In this document: positions 44,201-50,319 of the stretch, one piece after another
Layout: each line of letters starts with the position of its first letter
Position numbering within the stretch: position 1 is the stretch's first letter
From: DATMER01 sp040349255
GTDB lineage: Bacteria > Acidobacteriota > Thermoanaerobaculia > Multivoradales > UBA5704
Assembly: GCA_040349255.1 (NCBI GenBank)
Contig: JBEQUE010000152.1
Location: 5,968 to 69,967, forward strand
Direction of reading: 5' to 3'
DNA length: 64,000 nt
Made by a program: the position numbers and the translations under genes
The notes under the pieces: generated by a model
Databases searched by the model: none
Told to the model about the DNA's origin: nothing
Seen by the model: the letters and a program-made list of their open reading frames with translations, nothing else

Positions 44201-44990
44201 CCGCGACTTCGGCGGGGTCGAAGTCCGGTTCCTCGGCCGCTCTGTCGATAGCAGCGTGGTAAGGCAGGAGGAAGCCGTCCTTAAAATCCGGGCGGATGGA
44301 GTGCTGGATCATCCGCTCCCACAACATCGACCGGAGCTTCCCCTTGAGATCCTTCGTCGCGTATACGTACTCCTGCAGCGCGCCGACGTGCAGCACGCGG
44401 CCGACGCCGATCAGGACGCGGCTGCCGGTCGTGTCCTCCACGAAGGGCACCTGCTTGGCGTAGAAGAAGCACAGCGACCGCCCGGGCTTGAGATGGCCAG
44501 CGAAGCAGTCGAGCAGCATGGTTTGGTTGAGATGGTCCTGGACCCACTGTGTCTCGAAGTCGAAATCCGGTTCGCGTTCAGCCTGTACGCCCAGCGCGTA
44601 GTCTTCCCCCAGTACCTCCATGGCTTCGCGCAGTAACCACGCGAACGGCACCGCCGCCGCCGAGTACGGCGGGTGACGCAGGGGCGTCTCCTTGAAGTGA
44701 CCGTGGCTCGCCTCGGAGTGGCGGTTGTAGGGATGATTGGCCAGCCGCACGTACTCGAATGGCGCCATGAACCCCATGCGCTCGGCCGCGCACGCCGGCC
44801 ACCGCGCCTGCGGCAGCTCGTCGAGCCGCTTGCCTGCGACGGCCTCCTCGGCCGCGTCGTCGCGGTTCTCCGCGATGCGCTTGAGCTTGAGGCAGGAGCC
44901 GTTCAGCCGGGGCGCAGCACACACCCGACCGTCCCAGCCTGTGTCGTGCCAGGGGACGCGGATGGAGATGTGGCGCAATGGGTAGTTCAC
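41226..44990 (-). CDS. RecD-like helicase with C-terminal PD-(D/E)XK-like nuclease domain
   Basis: 1254 residues from a GTG at 44990 with GAGG upstream. The first 550 residues match no domain I recognise. The superfamily 1 helicase core has Walker A (IGPAGTGKTTLL, about residue 631), VLLLAPTGKARVRM, Walker B VIIDEASML (about 711), LIGDPRQLPPIGAG, and the RecD-type motif ALTVHKSQGSEFGTVILVLP with LLYTALTRQKNRVIL. The end (about 1140-1240) has RSKSEVIIANAL, KYPDFTIED and LYWEHCGMLHVPTYRQRWEEKLEWY, the layout of a nuclease-like domain in which Lys of the ExK motif is replaced. G+C is lower than the flanks (50% in 41461-41520). A defence or recombination role is likely; it converges on the transporter gene. 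Confidence 0.8.
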   Translation of the reverse strand: MNYPLRHISIRVPWHDTGWDGRVCAAPRLNGSCLKLKRIAENRDDAAEEAVAGKRLDELPQARWPACAAERMGFMAPFEYVRLANHPYNRHSEASHGHFKETPLRHPPYSAAAVPFAWLLREAMEVLGEDYALGVQAEREPDFDFETQWVQDHLNQTMLLDCFAGHLKPGRSLCFFYAKQVPFVEDTTGSRVLIGVGRVLHVGALQEYVYATKDLKGKLRSMLWERMIQHSIRPDFKDGFLLPYHAAIDRAAEEPDFDPAEVAALSPADRLLEFSHVSQLVSHDGAIASLLACAESLRKAIGVLPGPWDRCIQWIDARLGELWMARGPCPGLSAALSAFGLESATFVARALAEKVGENADPWPLVGEMFADPGRVLSAPLAKSIGKTLAAKWSRLPDERRALLKLFSRFELTRDQATTLYVQEERAKARIEVTDKAILANPYLLYELTRLTGDPVSVWTVDRGVFPDAVIRDKHPLPEPSALDAGTDARRVRALSVKALEDAASAGSTLLPQAQVVLGVRGLALQPPCEVDADLMNVAKESFGDALSEVAMASGAPALQLGRLAEMRAVIHSTVEKRIGGKRFIVEADWRKLLDEHLVRQAPEQADDLEESARAEKTAALKELAESRLSVLIGPAGTGKTTLLSVLCSHPKIEAGGVLLLAPTGKARVRMEQSTRGLKLKGYTIAQFLSPHRYDGLTGRYRLSDQPVEAGAHTVIIDEASMLTEEMLGALIQALKGVHRLLLIGDPRQLPPIGAGRPFVDIVKRLAPEGVTELFPRVGAGYAELTIRRRQAGEDREDLQLAEWFSGSPIAPGEDDVFDKVLRTGQSPHVRFVQWDTADELRARIIDVLVEEIRRPEDDRALAGPDDIAGFDATLGGEPWNDMRFFNPRRGDKAGAAEIAESWQILSPVRSAAHGVPDLNRLIHKRFRQPLIDASRKAGWQRKFPKPMGSEEIVYGDKVINLVNTNPALPWNRHRKVYPEKETPYIANGEIGMAVGFFWKRGLPDLRWKLEVEFSSQPGFKYDFTSKDFAEEGNAVLELAYALTVHKSQGSEFGTVILVLPIPCRLLSRELLYTALTRQKNRVILLHQGPRTELRKYSSDDRSETARRLTNLFVAPSPIEIDGRFFEEHLIHRTARGEMVRSKSEVIIANALAAKGVDYAYEWPLTIDGVTKYPDFTIEDMESGQTLYWEHCGMLHVPTYRQRWEEKLEWYRRHGIRVNGDDGGAERKLIVTRDEANGSIDSAKIAKLITQMLGS

Positions 44991-45015
44991 GGATGAGCCT
45001 CGAATCCGCGCCGGC

Positions 45016-45210
45016 TCACGACTCCCCGCCGAGCACGTCGATGAGTTCCGCGATGGCCGGAGTCCGCGGCCATTTCGATCCTTGCGTGATGCTTTGGCCT
45101 CTCTCGGGATGCCTAATCGGGATAGGGGGCACCTTGCTCAACCGCCAAGGTCCATGAACCGCCTTCGCCGTGTTCCACTCCAGATCCACACTCACTCCCT
45201 TGCGCTTCAA
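45016..45210 (-). CDS. Small unrecognised open frame upstream of the helicase gene
   Basis: 64 residues from a TTG at 45210, ending 25 bases before the helicase start on the same strand. It has no recognised family. Its ending, TPAIAELIDVLGGES, resembles the end of the helicase protein (AKIAKLITQMLGS), so it may be the remaining tail of a second, lost nuclease or helicase gene. No good SD precedes the TTG. Coding status is uncertain. Confidence 0.3.
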   Translation of the reverse strand: MKRKGVSVDLEWNTAKAVHGPWRLSKVPPIPIRHPERGQSITQGSKWPRTPAIAELIDVLGGES

Positions 45211-45260
45211 CTCCTGATGGCTTCGTCTATCCCACTGCTTTCAAAGATAGCACGGAGGGT

Positions 45261-45425
45261 AGGCTTATCCATGGCGAGGTAACGTTTCACCGCGGCGACG
45301 CAGACTTATCCACGGCGAGGCAACGTTACGTCGTGACAACGCAGGCTTATCCATGGCGAGGTAACGTTACGCGGCGGCAATGTAGACTTATCCATGAGCG
45401 CGGAAGCGTTGCGGGGAGACGACTT
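45261..45425. repeat. Array C: alternating 20/21-base units
   Basis: Two unit types alternate. Type 1 (AGRCTTATCCAYGGCGAGGY) starts at 45261, 45302, 45343 and 45384. Type 2 (AACGTT... or AAGCGTT...) starts at 45281, 45322, 45363 and 45404. Intervals are therefore 20, 21, 20, 21, 20, 21, 20, giving a compound period of 41. ATGGCG and TAACGTT cores resemble array B units. It lies upstream of the helicase block. Confidence 0.85.
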
Positions 45426-45696
45426 CTACCTACCCAGGACGCGATAGCCGTTGCCGCCGCCCGCTGACATTGATGGGCGATCTGACAGGCTTGTCTGCAG
45501 CCAGACAAGCGGGGGCAGGTCAGCAGCAGGAAATGCACGACGTTGACGCAGCCGCGAAGTTTGGCTCGGTACCTCCCGTTCGACGGTGTGATCGCCGGTC
45601 CACGCCAGTAACAGGCGCCTCGGCCATGCCGCCGTCGGCCAGAACCGTGTTAGCATAGGCCCCGACATAGGCCGTTCTGACGGCAGGGAGGACGCT
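45426..45696. other. Intergenic stretch with hairpin and gene-end relic
   Basis: Holds a perfect 9-bp hairpin (GCTTGTCTG, loop CAGC, CAGACAAGC at 45489-45510), possibly a terminator or element end. It also holds the second copy (45549-45599) of the transporter-gene end, which in its own frame reads REVWLGTSRSTV and then a stop, against REVRLGAARSAA in the transporter. No intact gene precedes the relic. The region looks like a decayed insertion or duplication boundary. Confidence 0.55.
45549..45599. repeat. Imperfect direct repeat, copy 2 (gene-end relic)
   Basis: Aligns with 41146-41197 with about eight mismatches or gaps. The match keeps the reading frame near its end, which suggests the end of a paralogous gene rather than chance similarity. 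Confidence 0.6.
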
Positions 45697-45933
45697 GTGC
45701 AGGCTGAACGGATCGTGCGTTTGTTTCGAAACGGCCGGAATCAGGCATTGCGGATTCCGCGAGACCTTGAGTTACCTGGCAACGAAGCCCTCCTCCATAA
45801 GGAAGGAAACCGCCTGATTGTCGAGCCGGTTCGGAGACCGTCCGTTCTGGAGCTTCTGGCCTCCTGGGAACCTCTCGACGAGGATTTCCCCGAAATCGAA
45901 GACCCTCCGCCGGTGGATGACGTGGATCTCTGA
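45697..45933 (+). CDS. vapB: VapB-type antitoxin (AbrB/SpoVT-like)
   Basis: 78 residues from GTG 45697 after GGGAGG. The N-terminal part (AERIVRLFRNGRNQALRIPRDLELPGNEALLHKEGNRLIVEP) is a swapped-hairpin AbrB-type DNA-binding domain. The C-terminal acidic tail (WEPLDEDFPEIEDPPPVDDVDL) is of the kind that wraps around and blocks a PIN toxin. The toxin gene starts 1 base after its stop. Autoregulation of the operon by the complex is the family rule. Confidence 0.9.
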   Translation: MQAERIVRLFRNGRNQALRIPRDLELPGNEALLHKEGNRLIVEPVRRPSVLELLASWEPLDEDFPEIEDPPPVDDVDL

Positions 45934-45934
45934 G

Positions 45935-46345
45935 ATGGGTGATTTTCGTTATCTGCTCGATTCAAACAGCATGTCGGACCTGATCCGACACCCCGGCGGG
46001 AAAGTGGCCCGAAGGTTCGCCGTCGTCGGTGAGCCCGTTGTCTGTACGAGCATCGTAGTTGCCTGCGAGCTCCGGTTTGGCGCGGCGAAGAAAGGTTCCG
46101 CCGAGCTCTCGAGCCGTGTCGACGAGTTGCTCGCAAGCTTCAATGTGCTGCCGCTGGACCGCGAAGCAGACCGGCACTATGCCGAGATTCGGACACACCT
46201 GAGCCGGACTGGCCGGCCTATCGGATCGAACGACCTGCTGATTGCATCCCATACGCTGGCGCTCGATCTGATCCTGGTGACCGACAACGTCGATGAGCTC
46301 GCCCGCGTACCTGGGCTTTCGATTGAAAACTGGCTTGCCGCCTGA
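45935..46345 (+). CDS. vapC: VapC-type PIN-domain toxin
   Basis: 136 residues from ATG 45935; an earlier in-frame ATG at 45818 lies inside vapB. The PIN-domain acidic residues are all present: YLLDSNSMSDLIR (Asp), ACELRFGAAKKG (Glu), IGSNDLLIASHTL (Asp) and ILVTDNVDEL (Asp). Known VapC toxins are Mg-dependent RNases that cut tRNA or rRNA; the target here is unknown. The pair lies at the edge of the lower-G+C helicase patch, consistent with a mobile module. Confidence 0.93.
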   Translation: MGDFRYLLDSNSMSDLIRHPGGKVARRFAVVGEPVVCTSIVVACELRFGAAKKGSAELSSRVDELLASFNVLPLDREADRHYAEIRTHLSRTGRPIGSNDLLIASHTLALDLILVTDNVDELARVPGLSIENWLAA

Positions 46346-46363
46346 CCCTCAAGGAGTTTTGTG

Positions 46364-46870
46364 ATGAAACGGACGAGGATTCTCCGGGCGCTCGCGGCCA
46401 TGCACTTGACCCTGGCGGTGACAGCGGGGGTAGCGGGGGCAGCGGGAGGCTCATCGAAGTTTCCCCCGGCCGGATACGACGAGTCCCGTGACCCCGCCGC
46501 CGACCTGAAGGCCGCGGTCGCCCAGGCGCAGCGGGAGAACAAACGCATCCTTCTCGAGGTTGGCGGCGAGTGGTGCATCTACTGCCGCATTCTCAACAAG
46601 GTCATCCACGACGACGAGCGTCTGACGCAACGCCTGCGCGACGGGTTCGTGGTCGTCAAGGTCAACTTCAGCGACACGGTGAAGAACGAGGCCTTCCTTT
46701 CCCGCTATCCGCAGATCCAGTCCTACCCGCATCTCTTCCTCCTCGAAGCGGACGGCGCGCTGTTGCTCTCGCAGACTCCGGACGACTTCATGAAGGACGA
46801 CAAGTACGTCCCGGACCTGATCCTGGCGTTCCTGGAGAAATGGGAACCGAAAAGTTCCGCTAATCGTTGA
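46364..46870 (+). CDS. Secreted thioredoxin-like protein
   Basis: 168 residues from ATG 46364 (AAGGAG 7 bases upstream at 46351-46356; a GTG 3 bases earlier is too close). Signal peptide: a hydrophobic run ending AGVAGAAGG. The core (about 45-160) is a thioredoxin fold of the thioredoxin_7/DUF255 kind: NKRILLEVGGEWCIYCRILNKVI with a CxxC (CIYC), DGFVVVKVNFSD, and YPHLFLLEADG with the cis-Pro. A periplasmic disulfide-handling role is likely. It follows vapC by 18 bases but is probably unrelated in function. It overlaps the convergent gene by 11 bases. Confidence 0.85.
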   Translation: MKRTRILRALAAMHLTLAVTAGVAGAAGGSSKFPPAGYDESRDPAADLKAAVAQAQRENKRILLEVGGEWCIYCRILNKVIHDDERLTQRLRDGFVVVKVNFSDTVKNEAFLSRYPQIQSYPHLFLLEADGALLLSQTPDDFMKDDKYVPDLILAFLEKWEPKSSANR

Positions 46871-47228
46871 TTGAGCAGTAATCGGAGTTTGCCTCGATCA
46901 CCAGCGTGGCTCCGTCCGGAATGACGACAAGGGCCACTGTGCCGCATCCACTCGTAATCTGTGAGCAGGCCTCTTCGTCATATTCCTGCACGGTCACCTC
47001 GACCTTGCAGCGTTGCTTCCCGCCGCCCGTGCAAGTGAAGCTCTTGGTCTCCCCGGCGTCGACGGACTCGCCCTTGGCATCGAAGATACAGGAGCTGTCA
47101 TCGCCGTCGTAGATCGAGAGGACCACCTTCCGGTTGTTGTTGTTCGTGACCGTGAAGTGGCTGGTGGCCGAGGCGAGGCCGGGTGCCGCGAGGATCAGCA
47201 ATGCCAGCGAGACCAAGGGTCTGAACAT
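46860..47228 (-). CDS. Small secreted hypothetical protein
   Basis: 122 residues from ATG 47228, which begins a clear signal peptide (MFRPLVSLALLILAAPGLASA). The mature part is beta-rich with about six Cys (SSCIFD, SFTCTGG, QRCKVE, EACSQITSGCG, DYCSIND), so disulfide bonds are likely, which fits the neighbouring secreted thioredoxin-like protein. No family was recognised. Confidence 0.6.
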   Translation of the reverse strand: MFRPLVSLALLILAAPGLASATSHFTVTNNNNRKVVLSIYDGDDSSCIFDAKGESVDAGETKSFTCTGGGKQRCKVEVTVQEYDEEACSQITSGCGTVALVVIPDGATLVIEANSDYCSIND

Positions 47229-47555
47229 GGTAGGAGCTCCTCCTGAAAAGTGCCGCGTTTGTGAAGACGATTCCACTTCAAACGCACGGGACGTGCCAGC
47301 TTCACGCGGCGGTGATTCGAGGGAGATGGGAGGACTCCCGGGTGTCGGACTATGTCGGAGAATGTCGGGGCAGTGTCGACGGCTATGTCGCGGCGGCTCT
47401 ACTGCCGGCTCTCCTTTGCTTGTTGAGCACCTTCTTTTTAAAGCCTCATGCTTGCCACGGGAGGCTCACTGTGGAGGTTCACCAGGAAGGTGACTCGGAT
47501 TGGCGGCCTGCCTGAGGCTGCCACCAATGCGGCCTCCCATTGAAATAACAGGAGA
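47229..47555. other. Intergenic region with a TGTCG cluster
   Basis: 327 bases between the small secreted-protein gene and the VWFA gene, both on the minus strand. The only structure seen is five TGTCG motifs at 47343, 47353, 47363, 47374 and 47386, spaced 10-12 bases apart, about one helical turn. No gene or clear promoter was recognised. Confidence 0.5.
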
Positions 47556-50237
47556 CTACCGCGCGTAGTACCCCGACATCGTCCGCGCCTGGTAGCCGCG
47601 CTTCTTGAGCTCCACCTGCACCTTGCGCCAGACCTCCGGCGCGGTGGTGTGCGGGTAGTAGGTGAGGAGGTACTGGCTGCGCAGCTCTTGGAGGATGTTG
47701 GCGTAGGCCTCCTTCAGGTTCTGGCTCGGCGTCACGAAGAAGGCGCGGCCTCCGGTGGCGGCGGCGAGGTCGTGGAGCCTTTTGGCGTAGCCGTCGAGCC
47801 GCTCCTGGGTGCCGGGCTGCGTGGCCCGCGCTGCCCGCTGGTTGGTGACGATCAGATAGATCGGGACCTTGCTCCGCCGCGCCTCTCGAAGGCAGGCGCG
47901 GTAGGAGGTCTTCTCTCCTTCTCCGATGCCGTCCGAGTAGACGACCAGCGCCTTGCGGCCGTCCACGCCCTGGAGCTTCCGCAGCGAGAAGACGATCGCC
48001 TCGAAGAGGTCCGAGCTGCCGTCCGCGTTCATCGTGTCGAGACCCGCGGAGACGGAATCGAGGCTGCCGGTCATGCCCGTCACGAGCCGCGGCTCCGAGT
48101 CGAAATCCACCAGGAGGGCGCGGTCGCGGGTGGACAGGCCTCCGGTGAGCAAGGTGCGCGCGGCCTCCCGCACGTCCGGGAGCTTCAGGAACATGCTGGC
48201 CGAGGAGTCGAAGGCCAGCCCGAGGGAGAGGGGCGAGGCTCCGGCGTCGTCGAACCCCGAGATCGCCTGCTCGCGGCCGTCCTGGAGGAGCCGGAAGTCG
48301 CCGCGTCCGAGACCGCGCACCGGCCGGCCTTCGCGGTCGGTCACCACGACGTAGAGCTCGATGAGCCGCACGTCCAGCCGCTCGCCGACCGAGGTCGAGT
48401 TGAGCAGGACCGCGTCCTCCGCGATCGTGCCGTCGTTCAGGCGGGCGGTGGCCCGGAGATAGCCGACCGGCCGGTCGCGCGGGATGTTCACCCGATGGCG
48501 GTACGGCGGCCCGTAGAGCGTCGCCGCCAGCTCTTCGTTCCAGAAGATCTCGAGCCGTTCCAGGCGCCGGCCCTGGGGGAGATCGAGGTCGATCGCGACG
48601 TCCACCGTCCCCAGGGCCTTGCCGCCGGCCGGCGAGACGATGCGCACGCCGCGGCCGCTCGGCTGCGGCCGGACCGGCGCCTCCGCCACCTCGGAGACCG
48701 GCTCGTCGTCCGGCTCCTCCGCTCCATCGGTCACGACCGGAAGGAGCCGGCTCTCCCAGGCGCCACCCGCGGGATCGTCGAGCACGACGGCGATCCGGTC
48801 CACGCCGGGCGACAACGCGAGCGGCACCCGCCAGAGGCCGTCCGTTCCGAGATCCTCCGGGGACAGGATGCGATGGGAGACCCCGTCCGCCGAGCCGGAG
48901 CCGGACGGGACCGCCAGCGTGAGCCGTTGCAGGATCCGCCCCTCGGGCCGGAGCTCCAGGGTCCAGGAGTGGGTGCCCGCCGGGTCCGTCACCTGCCGGA
49001 GGGTGGTCTCGGTGGACGCCTCCCCTTCCTCGTCCTCCTCCGTCGACAGGAGCCGCAGGGCGCGGCGGGCTGCGATGGCCTCCGGGACCGCCGGTCCGCG
49101 CCACCTCGCGGCCGTCGTCCGTTCGGCGGAGGCGACCCGGACCTCGACCGGGTGCAGCTCTCCTACCGCCGCCGCGGACTCCTCATAGCGGAGCCAGATC
49201 CGGGAGCGGAGCCGGGAGATGGCGCTCGACGTTGCCGAAGGGGTGGTCAGAACCTCGCCGCCGGTCTCCTCCGCCAGGGTCGCGAGAGGCTCCCGGGGAG
49301 CCACGAGCTCTGGTAGTTTCGATCCAGGAGGCGGCTCCTCCTTCTTCCGCCCCGGCGTGAGGACCACGCCGATCGGGACCTCCTGTGTGGACTGCGGGCG
49401 CCACCGGCTCAGGTCTGGCAGCTTCGCGCTTCCCACCGGCATGGGGAGCACGGACCAGCCGAGAGCCGCGGCCGTCTGCGCCAGCTCCCGGCTGCGCTCC
49501 GCCAGCCCCGGGTCGGGCAGCCCGGCGCGCAGGGCGGAGCGCCGCGCCTCGTCCGCGACCTCCGCGAGATAGGGAGCGCGCGGATCGAGATCGAAGCCGT
49601 CGCTCACCAGGAAGAGGGCGCGGGGGCCGTCCGGACCGCGCGAGCCGGCCAGCCATTCCAGCAGGAGATCCTGCTGCCGTCCGGCCAGCCGCGCCTCGGC
49701 CGCGACCGCCTCGTCCAGGCGGTCGGCCAGCTCCTCCGGACGCTCTGCCGGCGCGCCGACTTCCTCGAGAAAACGCTGGCGGAGAACGCGCAGGTCGTCG
49801 CGGCCTTCGCCGGTGAAGAGGAGCCGGGAGAGGGCCTCATCGAGGACGACTGGATCCCGGGTCGGAGGCAGGACGGAACGCGGCTCGGGCTCGGCGACCA
49901 CCACCTCGACCGGACCCAGAGCGGTCAGCTCACGGGCCTGGGCGGCAAGGAGGCCTGCGGCGCCGCGCACGGAGCGCGTGCCGGTCAGGATGCGGTCGAC
50001 ATAGACGACCACCCGCCAGGGCTTCCCCGTCTCGATGCCGAGCACCCGACGGGGAGCCCCACCCTCCGTCACCGTGAAATCTTCGGGTCTGGTCTCGCGG
50101 AGAGGCTCGCCCCGGCGGTCGAGAGCCTCGACAGCCATACCGGCTTCAGGCCGGGGAGCGTCCTCCGGGGGAGCCGGCGCCGCGGAGATCTGGAAGGCGA
50201 GAACGAGGGATGTCAGAGCAGACAGCCAGGAAATCAC
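47556..50237 (-). CDS. Secreted VWFA-domain protein (Acidobacteria-type VWFA-related)
   Basis: 893 residues with a signal peptide (SALTSLVLAFQISAAPA). The first part (about 35-390) has a VWFA-related domain with VVVYVDRILTG and ALFLVSDGFDL. A middle beta-sandwich region (about 560-640; IVSPAGGKALGTVDVAIDL, NEELAATLYGPPYRHRV) follows. The last part (about 650-893) has LYVVVTDREGRPVRGLGRGDFRLLQDGREQ and a second VWFA domain with a MIDAS motif (AFDSSASM), VVYSDGIGEGEK and the ending SQYLLTYYPHTTAPEVWRKVQVELKKRGYQARTMSGYYAR. This arrangement is common in Acidobacteriota and probably concerns extracellular protein interaction. It is divergent from the BNR gene, with an 82-base gap. Confidence 0.88.
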   Translation of the reverse strand: MISWLSALTSLVLAFQISAAPAPPEDAPRPEAGMAVEALDRRGEPLRETRPEDFTVTEGGAPRRVLGIETGKPWRVVVYVDRILTGTRSVRGAAGLLAAQARELTALGPVEVVVAEPEPRSVLPPTRDPVVLDEALSRLLFTGEGRDDLRVLRQRFLEEVGAPAERPEELADRLDEAVAAEARLAGRQQDLLLEWLAGSRGPDGPRALFLVSDGFDLDPRAPYLAEVADEARRSALRAGLPDPGLAERSRELAQTAAALGWSVLPMPVGSAKLPDLSRWRPQSTQEVPIGVVLTPGRKKEEPPPGSKLPELVAPREPLATLAEETGGEVLTTPSATSSAISRLRSRIWLRYEESAAAVGELHPVEVRVASAERTTAARWRGPAVPEAIAARRALRLLSTEEDEEGEASTETTLRQVTDPAGTHSWTLELRPEGRILQRLTLAVPSGSGSADGVSHRILSPEDLGTDGLWRVPLALSPGVDRIAVVLDDPAGGAWESRLLPVVTDGAEEPDDEPVSEVAEAPVRPQPSGRGVRIVSPAGGKALGTVDVAIDLDLPQGRRLERLEIFWNEELAATLYGPPYRHRVNIPRDRPVGYLRATARLNDGTIAEDAVLLNSTSVGERLDVRLIELYVVVTDREGRPVRGLGRGDFRLLQDGREQAISGFDDAGASPLSLGLAFDSSASMFLKLPDVREAARTLLTGGLSTRDRALLVDFDSEPRLVTGMTGSLDSVSAGLDTMNADGSSDLFEAIVFSLRKLQGVDGRKALVVYSDGIGEGEKTSYRACLREARRSKVPIYLIVTNQRAARATQPGTQERLDGYAKRLHDLAAATGGRAFFVTPSQNLKEAYANILQELRSQYLLTYYPHTTAPEVWRKVQVELKKRGYQARTMSGYYAR

Positions 50238-50319
50238 AGAAGGATTGTACGCGGAGACCTCACCCCCTGGTTTTCATGCGGCGCGCACGGCTGTCCAGGC
50301 TCGTGAAATAGAATGAGGA

